DNA from: Neptunomonas antarctica
GTDB lineage: Bacteria; Pseudomonadota; Gammaproteobacteria; Pseudomonadales; Balneatricaceae
Direction of reading: 5' to 3'
Assembly (NCBI RefSeq): GCF_001305295.1
Contig: NZ_LJSI01000053.1
Span: 372,001 to 436,000, forward strand
Length of the DNA: 64,000 nt
In this document: positions 42,288 to 51,239 of the stretch, one piece after another
Layout: every line of letters begins with the position of its first letter
Numbering within the stretch: the first letter of the stretch is position 1
Notes under the pieces: model-generated
The model's database searches: none
Told to the model about the DNA's origin: nothing
Seen by the model: only the letters and a program-made list of their open reading frames with translations
Translations under genes and position numbers: made by a program

Positions 42288-45200
42288 GTGGATGAGCAGC
42301 ATGTATTCAAGGCCAGACGTAAATACAATCGCTGGGTGGCGAATCAAACCTTAGAAGACTATGCCCTTCGCTTTACCTCAAAAAGTGCGCGGCGCTGGTC
42401 GGTCACAAGGGTTTCTAATACGGCCTTGGGTGCGATCTCTTTTCTTGCATTAGAAGCAATAGGAGGGGCGATTACCATCCGCTATGGGTTTGATAACGCT
42501 ATTACTGCCATCATGGTGGTGTCGTTTATTATCTTTCTCACAGGATTGCCTATTAGCTACTATGCGGCACGCTACGGTGTGGATATTGACCTGCTTAGCA
42601 GGGGTGCCGGCTTTGGATACATTGGTTCGACTATTACCTCGCTTATTTATGCCTCCTTTACCTTTATATTTTTTGCTCTTGAAGCGGCCATTATGGCGTC
42701 GGCGCTGGACGTCTTGTTTGGCCTGCCTCTGAGTATTGGTTATCTGGTGAGTGCGTTGGTCATTATTCCGCTGGTTACCCATGGCATCACCTTTATCAGT
42801 CGATTTCAGCTCTGGAGCCAACCTCTCTGGCTGGTGCTGCAATTGACACCTTTCGTCTTTATCCTTTGGAATGAGTGGTCTTCGGTGGACCAGTGGGTGG
42901 AGTATTCCGGATCAGCACCTATTCAGGGCGAAGGGTTTAATCTGCTCTTTTTTGGAGCGGCTTCAGGGATATTATTCGCATTGATTGCTCAAATAGGTGA
43001 GCAAGTGGATTTTTTGCGTTTCTTACCCGAAAAAAAATCCGATAACCGGGTGCGTTGGTGGCTCGCCCTGATTTCAGCTGGGCCGGGGTGGATTATTCCC
43101 GGTAGTTTGAAAATTATGGCGGGATCATTTCTAGCGGTGTTGGCTATCAACCACGGGATATCTGAAGTACTGGCTGATGATCCTGTTCATATGTATCTGA
43201 TTGCCTTTGGATATTTGCATCAGTCACCTACAGCGACGCTCGCCATGACGGGTATATTCATTATTATCTGCCAGTTAAAAATTAATGTAACCAATGCCTA
43301 TGCAGGTTCAATCGCGTGGTCTAATTTCTTCTCGCGTTTAACCCATACCCACCCCGGGCGTGTTGTCTGGTTGGTCTTTAATGTTGTTATTGCACTCTTG
43401 GTGATGGAGTTAGGTATCTATGCAGCATTGGAGAATATTTTAGGGATCTACTCCAACGTCGCGGTAGCCTGGGTCGGCACATTGGTAGCGGATCTGGTCA
43501 TCAACAAGCCGTTGAAGTTGAGTCCGCCGCATATCGAATTTAAAAGGGCGCACCTTTACGATATTAATCCCGTGGGTGTGGGTGCGATGTTGATTGCCTC
43601 TTGTGTAGGTATTGTTGCTTACATCGGTGAAATAGGAGAACTAGCGCAAGCGATGTCTCCTTATATTGCGTTAATGACGGCTTTTATTGCTTCACCTTTA
43701 ATCGCCATCGGTACCAAGGGTCGATTCTACATCGCTCGTCCCAATACGCTTGTGATAGCGGCGGTGTCTATTGACGCAGGATCGCAGTCACCAGGCGAGA
43801 GCGCGGAGGTGCAATGCAAAGTCTGTGAAAACAAATTCGAGTTTGAAGATATGGCGTCGTGCCCCGCTTATGGCGGCGCAATTTGTTCTCTGTGCTGCAC
43901 GCTTGAATCACGTTGCCATGATCAATGTAAGGTGGATGCCCGGTTTGGTGAACAAGTGGCGGCTTTAGTCGCGGCCATGTTACCTCAGCCAATAGCCTCT
44001 CGAATGAATAGAAGTGTTTTGCAGTTTTCAGGATTGCTTATTCTCATTGCTGGTGTCATTGCGTCGTTATTTGGACTGGTCTATTTACAAATGCCGATAG
44101 GCGATACCGAGCTCATAGCCGCTGTGGCATCTACCATGACCCAGCTTTTCTGGTTGTTATTGATTATTGTCGGTGTATTGATCTGGCTGTTCGTGTTGGC
44201 TAATGAAAGTCGCCTGTTTGCATTAGATGATGCGCAACGTCAAACCCATTTGCTGCAAAAAGAAATTGGTGCTCATGGAGAGACTGATCTGGCTTTACAA
44301 AAAGCCAAAGAGGTAGCTGAAGCGGCGAACCAGGCAAAGAGCCGTTACTTAACCGGTATTAGTCATGAGTTAAGAAGCCCTCTTAATTCGTTGTTAGGGT
44401 ATGCGCAGATATTAGAAAAAGATCGTCGTTTATTACCTGAACATCGCGATAAAGTCAGCGTGATTCGACGCAGTGGCGATCACCTTTCGGATTTAATTGA
44501 AGGGCTGCTGGATATTTCCAGAATCGAAGCGGGACGAATAGAGATTTTGCGCGATCAAGTGTCACTCCAGGGGCTTATTGTGGAGTTGATTGAGATGTTC
44601 CGTCTGCAGGCGGCCGCAAAAGGCATTCGATTCGAATATATTCCCCTAAGTAAGCTTCCTCCGGTGGTTACGGTGGATGAGAAACATCTACGTCAAATTT
44701 TAATTAACCTGCTATCCAATGCGATTAAGTATACCCAGGTAGGTCAGGTGACGCTTGAGGTGCGATACCGCAATCAGGTAGCGGAGTTTAAGATCAGTGA
44801 CACCGGAGTGGGCATAGCGCCCCACGAGTCAGAACGCATATTTAAGCCCTTTGAGCGCATCAGAAAACCCGGGTCACCCCAGACTTCAGGAACAGGGCTT
44901 GGTTTAACGATTTGTAAACTACTGAGCGAAATTATGGGAGGGGATATCGCGTTACAGAGCGTCCCGGAAGTAGGGAGTACCTTCAAACTGTCGCTAATGT
45001 TACCCACTGTCGCTAAGCCTTTAATACGCCCGGAACCTATTAAACGTATAGAGTCTTATGCTGGCAAGCGGCGCACGATTATGGTGGTTGACGATGAGCC
45101 TACACACCGGGGCGTTATCAGCGAAATCCTTTCACCTTTGGGCTTTATTGTTTTTGAAGCGACGGGCGGGGATGAGTGTTTGAGTTTCGATAGTGTTGCT

Positions 45201-45737
45201 GATATTGATCTCTTTTTACTAGATATTTCGATGCCCGGTATGAGTGGCTGGACATTGGTTAGGGTGCTCCGTGAACGGCAGGTAAAAGTCCCGATTATTA
45301 TGGTTTCTGCTGATGCGATTGAAGGCTCAGAGCATGCAGAGTCGGCTGAAAGTAAAATACGTCTCAATGATGACTATCTGAGTAAACCTATCCGAGACAA
45401 CGCATTGCTCGACAAGGTGGCTACAGCGCTCAACATAAAATGGTGTTATGAGTCTGATACGCATCAGATTCATAAGATAGATAGCGCTGAAAATACTGCT
45501 AAACAAGATAAGTCTGGTGATGAAAGTTTTGATCATGGTGTCAGTGATGACGACTGCAGAGAACTTATTTCGATGGCTGAACTTGGGTTTGTCTCTGGAA
45601 TGGATACCATATTAAAGCGAATGGAAGCCGCCAATATCGCTGTTGAATTTGTTACCTCTTTGCGTCGCCATTTCAGTAGTTATCAGTTTTCAGAAATAAT
45701 TTCTCTTTGTAAACAGGCAATAACAGATGATCAATAA
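42288..45737 (+). CDS. NCS1-type permease fused to a hybrid histidine kinase
   Basis: 1149 residues. Residues ~20-490 form a 12-helix permease of the NCS1 (cytosine/purine/hydantoin) type. A cysteine-rich knuckle follows: C510, C513, C525, C533, C536, C537, C543, C547. Then two more membrane helices, a short coiled coil, a kinase with H693 in ISHELRSPLNS, NLLSNAIKYT and the G-boxes SDTGVGIA and GTGLGLTIC, and a receiver (~925-1050) with D979. A ~90-residue C-terminal tail may be a degenerate phosphotransfer domain. Solute-transporter kinases such as CbrA use an SSS domain; here the fold is NCS1. GTG start. Adjacent to amide genes and overlapping its LuxR regulator gene, so a nitrogen-compound sensor is likely. 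Confidence 0.88.
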   Translation: MDEQHVFKARRKYNRWVANQTLEDYALRFTSKSARRWSVTRVSNTALGAISFLALEAIGGAITIRYGFDNAITAIMVVSFIIFLTGLPISYYAARYGVDIDLLSRGAGFGYIGSTITSLIYASFTFIFFALEAAIMASALDVLFGLPLSIGYLVSALVIIPLVTHGITFISRFQLWSQPLWLVLQLTPFVFILWNEWSSVDQWVEYSGSAPIQGEGFNLLFFGAASGILFALIAQIGEQVDFLRFLPEKKSDNRVRWWLALISAGPGWIIPGSLKIMAGSFLAVLAINHGISEVLADDPVHMYLIAFGYLHQSPTATLAMTGIFIIICQLKINVTNAYAGSIAWSNFFSRLTHTHPGRVVWLVFNVVIALLVMELGIYAALENILGIYSNVAVAWVGTLVADLVINKPLKLSPPHIEFKRAHLYDINPVGVGAMLIASCVGIVAYIGEIGELAQAMSPYIALMTAFIASPLIAIGTKGRFYIARPNTLVIAAVSIDAGSQSPGESAEVQCKVCENKFEFEDMASCPAYGGAICSLCCTLESRCHDQCKVDARFGEQVAALVAAMLPQPIASRMNRSVLQFSGLLILIAGVIASLFGLVYLQMPIGDTELIAAVASTMTQLFWLLLIIVGVLIWLFVLANESRLFALDDAQRQTHLLQKEIGAHGETDLALQKAKEVAEAANQAKSRYLTGISHELRSPLNSLLGYAQILEKDRRLLPEHRDKVSVIRRSGDHLSDLIEGLLDISRIEAGRIEILRDQVSLQGLIVELIEMFRLQAAAKGIRFEYIPLSKLPPVVTVDEKHLRQILINLLSNAIKYTQVGQVTLEVRYRNQVAEFKISDTGVGIAPHESERIFKPFERIRKPGSPQTSGTGLGLTICKLLSEIMGGDIALQSVPEVGSTFKLSLMLPTVAKPLIRPEPIKRIESYAGKRRTIMVVDDEPTHRGVISEILSPLGFIVFEATGGDECLSFDSVADIDLFLLDISMPGMSGWTLVRVLRERQVKVPIIMVSADAIEGSEHAESAESKIRLNDDYLSKPIRDNALLDKVATALNIKWCYESDTHQIHKIDSAENTAKQDKSGDESFDHGVSDDDCRELISMAELGFVSGMDTILKRMEAANIAVEFVTSLRRHFSSYQFSEIISLCKQAITDDQ

Positions 45738-46635
45738 TAAGCTTAAAGGGGTTGTATTGATCGCAGATGATAACCCTGATTCATTAGGGATGCTCAATGA
45801 GGTGTTAGCCAGCGAAGGTTATACCGTCTTTGTAGCACTGGACGGTGCCCAGGCGTTAGCCATTGCTGAGCGGATGGCACCTGACATTGTATTGATGGAT
45901 GCGATTATGCCAAATATGGATGGTTTTGACGCTTGTAAGGCACTCAAAAAAAACAGTGAGTTGGCTGATATCCCTGTGATCTTTATGACGGGGCTGAGTG
46001 AGAGTGAAGATGTCGTTAGAGGCTTGGAAGCGGGTGGCGTTGACTATATCAATAAACCCGTAAAACTCGATGAACTCTTAGCCAGAGTTAAAGTGCATTT
46101 AAATAATTCTCGCATGACCCGCAGTGCCAGAGTTGCTTTGGACGAAGTAGGGCAGCTCACGTTTGCTTGTGATATTAATGGGGGTGTTATCTGGTCTACC
46201 ACTCATACAAGACAACTACTGGCTTCGCGCAGCGATGGCCTTACGTGGATGGAGATGCAGTTACCACAGCAACTTAAAACGTGGCTAACACACAGCCCTG
46301 AAAAGCATAATAGTTTGCAATTGAACGGGCTTACAAAACCTTTACAGGTTAATTTTTTGGGTAGATCTTCTCTGGGAGAGTACTTAATGCGTCTGCTTGA
46401 TGATGACGAACTTGTGGCGCGGACTGCTTTTAAAGAACGCTTTGAGCTCACAGAACGAGAGGCTGAAGTTCTGTTTTGGTTGTCGCGTGGAAAAACTAAT
46501 CAAGAGATAGGCCAGATACTGTCTATGAGCCCACGAACCGTCAATAAGCACCTTGAACCTATCTATCGAAAATTAGCGGTCGAAAATAGAACGACGGCAG
46601 CCTCTGTTTGCTTACAGTACCTCAGCAACCGCTAA
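45727..46635 (+). CDS. LuxR-type response regulator, partner of the permease-kinase
   Basis: 302 residues: receiver (~8-125) with acidic pair D14-D15, phosphoacceptor D58 in VLMDAIMPNMDG and the INKPVK lysine; a ~100-residue linker with strand-like segments; then a LuxR/NarL helix-turn-helix (~235-300; LTEREAEVLFWLSRGKTNQEIGQILSMS). The start overlaps the kinase gene by 11 bases, so production is coupled. Probable target: the divergent amide transporter/formamidase operon. Confidence 0.9.
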   Translation: MINNKLKGVVLIADDNPDSLGMLNEVLASEGYTVFVALDGAQALAIAERMAPDIVLMDAIMPNMDGFDACKALKKNSELADIPVIFMTGLSESEDVVRGLEAGGVDYINKPVKLDELLARVKVHLNNSRMTRSARVALDEVGQLTFACDINGGVIWSTTHTRQLLASRSDGLTWMEMQLPQQLKTWLTHSPEKHNSLQLNGLTKPLQVNFLGRSSLGEYLMRLLDDDELVARTAFKERFELTEREAEVLFWLSRGKTNQEIGQILSMSPRTVNKHLEPIYRKLAVENRTTAASVCLQYLSNR

Positions 46636-46671
46636 CGCTCATAATTAAGTAATTGCGTGGAAGTGTTGTGG

Positions 46672-47079
46672 CTAAAATGCTTTACCCGGGACAAAGCTGC
46701 CATAACGAATGATGGGTTCAGGTTTGCCTTCTTTATTATTTCTGTATTTGAAGTATTCATCGCCTTTACGAACAACATAGCGACAACCAAATCGGGTGTT
46801 TTCCATGTTCAGGCAGATCTTATCTTTGCTATTTATTTTCCATTGTCCGGTGCGGATTTCATCGTCTCTTTGTTGAACAACCTGACCATCAACTGCATAA
46901 AATGTATAACTGATCTGATTATTATTCAGGTTGTGCGATTCGACGGTTTGATTAACAAACAGTTCATGGAGTTGCGCACGGTTAAGCGTACCGGGTTCTA
47001 TGAACTGAGGTTTAATAGCCTGGCAAGCTGTGAGCGATAGTCCGAGTAAGCCGGCAGCTAAAAAAGAATGTATTTTCAT
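46672..47079 (-). CDS. Lipoprotein of unknown function
   Basis: 135 residues from ATG at 47079 (GAGGA site before it). Lipobox LSLTAC puts the lipidated cysteine near residue 19. The mature part has strands typical of small secreted beta proteins, YTFYAVDGQVVQQRD then TGQWKINSKDKICLN and RFGCRYVV, with two cysteines that could pair. It resembles DUF995-like lipoproteins but I am not certain. Last gene of the operon from 50585, 11 bases after the hydrolase stop. Confidence 0.75.
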   Translation of the reverse strand: MKIHSFLAAGLLGLSLTACQAIKPQFIEPGTLNRAQLHELFVNQTVESHNLNNNQISYTFYAVDGQVVQQRDDEIRTGQWKINSKDKICLNMENTRFGCRYVVRKGDEYFKYRNNKEGKPEPIIRYGSFVPGKAF

Positions 47080-47090
47080 AAGTGTTCCTC

Positions 47091-47906
47091 TTAATGTAAT
47101 GTCCAAAATTTACTGATATGAGCGAGCATGTCACTCCGGCGGGCATTTTTTCCAAAATCGTGACGTTGTTTTGGCATTAGATGCAATGTGATATCGGCGG
47201 GTAGATGCTGTTGCTCTTTCGCACGATTAGCGGCGTTAACCCACGCCTCGGCGCGTTGTAAACGGTTAATGCCCTGATCTCGGTCGAGTCGCTCCGATGT
47301 TCTCAGGCTGCCATCTCGTATCGTATCCTTACTGCCGACCATAACGATGGTGGGTATGTTTAAAAACTCCTTAAGTCTTGCTGTGCCTAGCCATAATGGC
47401 CAGTTATCCAGCCCGCGTGGAAATCGTTGTTGATCATTAGGGAACGTATACCAGCCAGCACTCACCAGTGTTAGTGATGCCAGGTTGTAGGGATGCAACA
47501 ATGCATAACGATGTGCAAATTGGGCACCGCCAGAATAGCCACATAAATGTATTTTAAGATCGGTAATGTTGCGCTGTGTTTTGTACGCGAGTAATAGCCG
47601 ATTAAGAGCAAGATCGGAGCGTGGCGATAACGGGTCTTTGGCCAGTCGCTGATAGCCCGGGAAGTTTTCTTCACTAAATTCAGGCGCCAATAGCCAGAGG
47701 CCGTGTTTTTCTGCCAGCAGTGAATACGCTTCAATTTGTTCAATGCTATTTCGTGAGATCCCGTGGACAGCAATAATTACTTTTTGGCTATTTGTTTCGT
47801 GAGATGGTCGAAATACCCACATCGGTAAAGAAAGGCTGGCTGCAAAGGTAATCCGGCTGCTTTTTCCTGGCTCAGGTAGTTCGTTATTGAGGCTGGATGA
47901 CATCAT
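47091..47906 (-). CDS. Alpha/beta hydrolase
   Basis: 271 residues with an alpha/beta-hydrolase fold: oxyanion segment AVHGISRN (~47), nucleophile elbow GYSGG (~122), an acidic residue in VGSKDTIRDG (~195) and the catalytic histidine in PKQRHDFG (~250). No signal peptide. Related to poly(3-hydroxybutyrate) depolymerase-like or esterase families. It overlaps the ABC transporter gene by ATGA, so it presumably acts on the same compound. Confidence 0.82.
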   Translation of the reverse strand: MMSSSLNNELPEPGKSSRITFAASLSLPMWVFRPSHETNSQKVIIAVHGISRNSIEQIEAYSLLAEKHGLWLLAPEFSEENFPGYQRLAKDPLSPRSDLALNRLLLAYKTQRNITDLKIHLCGYSGGAQFAHRYALLHPYNLASLTLVSAGWYTFPNDQQRFPRGLDNWPLWLGTARLKEFLNIPTIVMVGSKDTIRDGSLRTSERLDRDQGINRLQRAEAWVNAANRAKEQQHLPADITLHLMPKQRHDFGKNARRSDMLAHISKFWTLH

Positions 47907-49597
47907 ATTTTCCTAACTATCTGCATATTTTTCGCCTGACTGTTGGTTGCTTCAGCTGTTTTTCTGACCTGGCATTCAGAGGAGAGAGTCCAAATTTGAT
48001 CGTACTCATTACGGGTAGCCTGCATGTCAGTTGCAGTAATGATTATTCCTTTGTACCAGGAAAAAATAGCATTAATGATGGTCATTATTTCTTGGCTTTG
48101 TTGTGCTGAATCAGAATCGATAAGCAATATTTTCGGACGTCTTAACAAGGCTCTCGCCAGCATGATTTTATAGCGCTGGCTGTCAGACAGATTTGCTCCG
48201 TTTTCCTGTAAACGGGTATCCAGCCCTGAAGGTAAACCAGAGATCCATAGGTCCAGGCCACAGACTGATAGTACTTCCTGAGTGTATGGGTCGGTGATCC
48301 TGCGAGCGCCATAAAACAGGTTTTTTCTCAGAGTCCCTCGCAGTAATGGCATATCAGGACACATCAGCGTGGCCAGTTGCGAAATAACTAACGGGTTATA
48401 ATGATTGATTTCAATATCGTTAATACGCAAATCACCACTGGTAGGGCGCAATAAGCCAGCCAGTGCCGCTAACAACGAGCTTTTTCCGCTGTCTTGTTGC
48501 CCGGTGATGAGAATCCGATTTCCTTCTTTAATCGATGTCGTTACGGCTGGAAAACGGTCATGTGAAGAAAAATTATTGAGAGATAGCCGGAGTGGTTCGG
48601 TGGGGTGCTTTTTTAAGCCTTTTCTTGACATCGTTTTGCGGTTGAAAAAATACTCCAGTTTGTGTTCAGCTACTTTTTTTAATGTCCAGAGTTCGTAGAG
48701 TCTGCTGAGTGGACGTAGATGAGACAGTAAATACAGTGCGGCGGTCATCACGATGGCAATGTCACTGGTTTGGATCATCTGCTTTTGTTCCAGCAGAAAA
48801 CCAACCACCAGCAGCGTTAATATTCCGCCGCCTAAAATTGCTTCATTAAAACCGCGAAGTACACCTGACATGTTGGCTCGCTTAATGCTGCTATGGGCCA
48901 GGCGGTCGCTTTGTTCATTGAAGCGTTTCCTTTCACGATTGTGTTGGTTAAAAGATTGAATCACCTTGAACTCGCGTAATTTCTCAGTCACGTTACGAAT
49001 GAGTTGACCACGTATTCTTCTGACGTGAGCTGAGCAGGTATACAGGTGCTTTCCAATCCAATAGTTTCCGGCCATGATTAATAAGGTTAATGGCACTAAA
49101 CTGAGGGAAAACAGGTAGTGAATGCGTGTCAGGCCGGTAATGGCAACTAACAACCATACGCTAAGAATGATAGCCGGTACCAGGCCATTTACAATCCAGT
49201 TTCGAATAGCACTCATATCCCCGGTTAAGCGCAGCAGCGTACCGCCTTTGTTAATCATTAAGGCATCAGAGACCGGCAGTTGCAGTACTTTAGCAAACAC
49301 ATTGTGGCGTAATTCATTGATGTATTGCTGGGCAAAAATTTCAGCCAGATAACGTTCCATATATCGCCCGATGGCAATAATAAAAACCCCTCCTATGGCT
49401 AATGCAACCCAGCCGGCGCTCAATGAAAAGGTATCCGATTGCAGTGCTGTTTTTGCTTCATACATCATGCCTATCATGCATAATGACTGAATCAGCGCAA
49501 TCAGCACCAGCCCGACAAATAGCCTGCGGCGTTTTTTATCCAGCAAGGATGTGAGCACGGCTGTAGTCCTGCTTGAGGGCGCTGTACAGGTAATCAA
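47903..49597 (-). CDS. Type-I ABC exporter with degenerate ATPase motifs
   Basis: 564 residues: about six membrane helices (~25-320), then a nucleotide-binding domain. Walker A is good (GQQDSGKSS, 366-373). The rest is degraded: the Q-loop reads LMCPDMPLL with no glutamine, the signature is LSDSQ (470-474), Walker B is ILLIDSDS with serine where the catalytic glutamate belongs, and the switch histidine is absent (IIITATDM). It may bind ATP without hydrolysing it efficiently, act as a homodimeric regulatory or flippase-like protein, or need a partner encoded elsewhere. The annotated start overlaps the upstream gene by 62 bases; an in-frame GTG at 49558 would reduce this to 23. Confidence 0.8.
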   Translation of the reverse strand: MITCTAPSSRTTAVLTSLLDKKRRRLFVGLVLIALIQSLCMIGMMYEAKTALQSDTFSLSAGWVALAIGGVFIIAIGRYMERYLAEIFAQQYINELRHNVFAKVLQLPVSDALMINKGGTLLRLTGDMSAIRNWIVNGLVPAIILSVWLLVAITGLTRIHYLFSLSLVPLTLLIMAGNYWIGKHLYTCSAHVRRIRGQLIRNVTEKLREFKVIQSFNQHNRERKRFNEQSDRLAHSSIKRANMSGVLRGFNEAILGGGILTLLVVGFLLEQKQMIQTSDIAIVMTAALYLLSHLRPLSRLYELWTLKKVAEHKLEYFFNRKTMSRKGLKKHPTEPLRLSLNNFSSHDRFPAVTTSIKEGNRILITGQQDSGKSSLLAALAGLLRPTSGDLRINDIEINHYNPLVISQLATLMCPDMPLLRGTLRKNLFYGARRITDPYTQEVLSVCGLDLWISGLPSGLDTRLQENGANLSDSQRYKIMLARALLRRPKILLIDSDSAQQSQEIMTIINAIFSWYKGIIITATDMQATRNEYDQIWTLSSECQVRKTAEATNSQAKNMQIVRKI

Positions 49598-50585
49598 TCG
49601 CCGTCGGTTTTGCTAAGTTAGACGCGGTGAATACCGGTAAGCCGGATTCTTGTGCCACTTCTTGACAGGCGATAGGTGAACGTGAAAACAAACCGCTGAT
49701 AGCATAAACGGGGAAGTTTGCTCTGGTAATCCGCTCTGTTACCATCATGGCTGACGTTGCGCTATCGGCAGCCACTATCGCCCCCGTGATTTGTTGAACA
49801 AACCGGCTAGAGTTAATCAACGCTCTGGTTTCTGGTTGTAAAATGCCATCGGCTATTTCAAGAATTAATACCTGACAGTGGGCTGCTATCGCAGCTGACT
49901 TGAATTTTTGCAGGAGATCTAAAAAGTTATCATTGGATAAACCTATCGTTGAAGGGTGGCCCGCATCCAGAAAATCAACGACTGCATTTGCACCGGCATC
50001 GTGCATGCGCCAATAGTCAGGTCCGGCACCCGTGCCCGTTAGTTTTGCGCCTGCTGTTTTTATTCCCTGACGAGTCAACCCATTGATGCAAGCGCACGCC
50101 GTGGTGGTCTTGCCTGCATTCATATCACTGCCAATAATGACTAAAACCGGAATATCTTCCTGTGTAATTGGGATTTTGGAAATAGGTGCGAAGGCCGAAA
50201 GGTTCAAAGTGTTCCCTTGCTGATCGCCTAAAACACCCAATAGCGTTATTTCGGTGGGTGCTTTGACCTGGCCGCTGCGATGAATGACATGGCCTGCAAT
50301 ACCGCCTGCGGCGACTAAATGACAAGTGTCTTGCTGTGTCGGTAATTCGGCACAAAACTGATCAGTTGCATAGCGTTGTGCGGCGACCACAATAATAGTG
50401 TCGCCTTCGTAAAGATGGTTTCTTCGTCCGTGAATATCTTCAAGACGCGTATGCTGTCTTATTTTATCTACTTTACAAAGCAATAAATCACCGGCACTCG
50501 GGGGAATATCTAGCAGTTGTGTGGCGTTATCAAGCTTAACATTGCGAGTGATGTAGCTTCGTTTTGCCTTATGTATAGCATTCAT
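49536..50585 (-). CDS. DUF1611-related P-loop protein
   Basis: 349 residues. A beta-rich N-terminal domain (~25-135; GDLLLCKVDKIRQHTRLED, VAAGGIAGHVIHRSG) precedes a P-loop domain with Walker A GSDMNAGKTTTA (~155), then GAKLTGTGAGPDYWRMHDAGA and LILEIADGILQPET. The P-loop half is like the C-terminal part of DUF1611 proteins and resembles dethiobiotin-synthetase-like NTPases. The reaction is unknown. First gene of an operon with a degraded ABC exporter, a hydrolase and a lipoprotein, divergent from ureA. Confidence 0.72.
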   Translation of the reverse strand: MNAIHKAKRSYITRNVKLDNATQLLDIPPSAGDLLLCKVDKIRQHTRLEDIHGRRNHLYEGDTIIVVAAQRYATDQFCAELPTQQDTCHLVAAGGIAGHVIHRSGQVKAPTEITLLGVLGDQQGNTLNLSAFAPISKIPITQEDIPVLVIIGSDMNAGKTTTACACINGLTRQGIKTAGAKLTGTGAGPDYWRMHDAGANAVVDFLDAGHPSTIGLSNDNFLDLLQKFKSAAIAAHCQVLILEIADGILQPETRALINSSRFVQQITGAIVAADSATSAMMVTERITRANFPVYAISGLFSRSPIACQEVAQESGLPVFTASNLAKPTAIDYLYSALKQDYSRAHILAG

Positions 50586-50753
50586 AAAATCAACTCATTC
50601 TTTATTAAATTCATACGTAATGTTTCTATTATTTATGAACGATAGCTGATCAATCTTAAGTGAACCTTAAATTCCCTTATGCTTATTGATTCATATCATG
50701 AAAGTCAGTGTTGAATAAAGCAGGTGTGCTTTTTGGGGGAGCATGTTGATAGT

Positions 50754-50782
50754 TGGTGCATGAATTGCACCATCACGGTGCT
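50754..50782 (+). promoter_or_regulatory. NtrC-type binding sites upstream of ureA
   Basis: TGCACC-ATCAC-GGTGC (50766-50781) matches the NtrC consensus TGCACC-N5-GGTGCA. An overlapping extra arm TGGTGCA (50754-50760) forms a second dyad with TGCACCA. The site centre is about 110 bases before the predicted start, a normal enhancer distance. Confidence 0.7.
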
Positions 50783-50857
50783 TGCCGGATCGCTTGATCG
50801 CTTGTTTCGTTTGAATGTAGGCCAACGAACTCGTACAACGTCGCAGAATTCAAGCGA

Positions 50858-50873
50858 TGGTACGTTCCTTGCT
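50858..50873 (+). promoter_or_regulatory. Sigma-54 promoter of ureA
   Basis: TGGTACGTTCCTTGCT differs from TGGCACG-N4-TTGCW at a single base, with GG and GC spaced correctly. Start of transcription near 50884, about 40 bases before ureA. Confidence 0.8.
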
Positions 50874-50924
50874 TTACCCCTGTTGTATATAAACTGATTT
50901 GGCTTATGGGAGGCTCCGATACCG

Positions 50925-51227
50925 ATGGAACTTACGCCGCGCGAAAAAGATAAGCTGTTGCTGTTTACTGCAGGGTTGTTGGCCGAGCGCCGCAAAGCCC
51001 GGGGCCTCAAGCTGAATTACCCCGAAGCGGTGGCCTATATCAGTGCCGCCATTCTGGAAGGTGCTCGCGATGGAAGGTCGGTTTCTGAATTGATGGATTA
51101 TGGCCGTACCTTGTTATCGCTGGAAGATGTGATGGACGGTATCGCCGAGATGATCCCGGCGGTGCAGGTTGAAGCCACTTTTCCCGATGGCACCAAGTTG
51201 GTCACCGTTCACGATCCGATTGTATAA
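50925..51227 (+). CDS. ureA: Urease gamma subunit
   Basis: Small structural subunit of urease, 100 residues, nearly invariant family: [71 protein letters not shown] ribosome site upstream. First gene of the ure operon. Confidence 0.98.
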   Translation: MELTPREKDKLLLFTAGLLAERRKARGLKLNYPEAVAYISAAILEGARDGRSVSELMDYGRTLLSLEDVMDGIAEMIPAVQVEATFPDGTKLVTVHDPIV

Positions 51228-51239
51228 CTGAGGGCAGTC

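Larger units (their letters stand above)
50586..50924. promoter_or_regulatory. Control region between the P-loop operon and urease
   Basis: 339 bases, no gene. It contains the NtrC-like sites at 50754-50782 and the sigma-54 promoter at 50858. No clear sigma-70 promoter was seen for the minus-strand operon. Confidence 0.6.
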
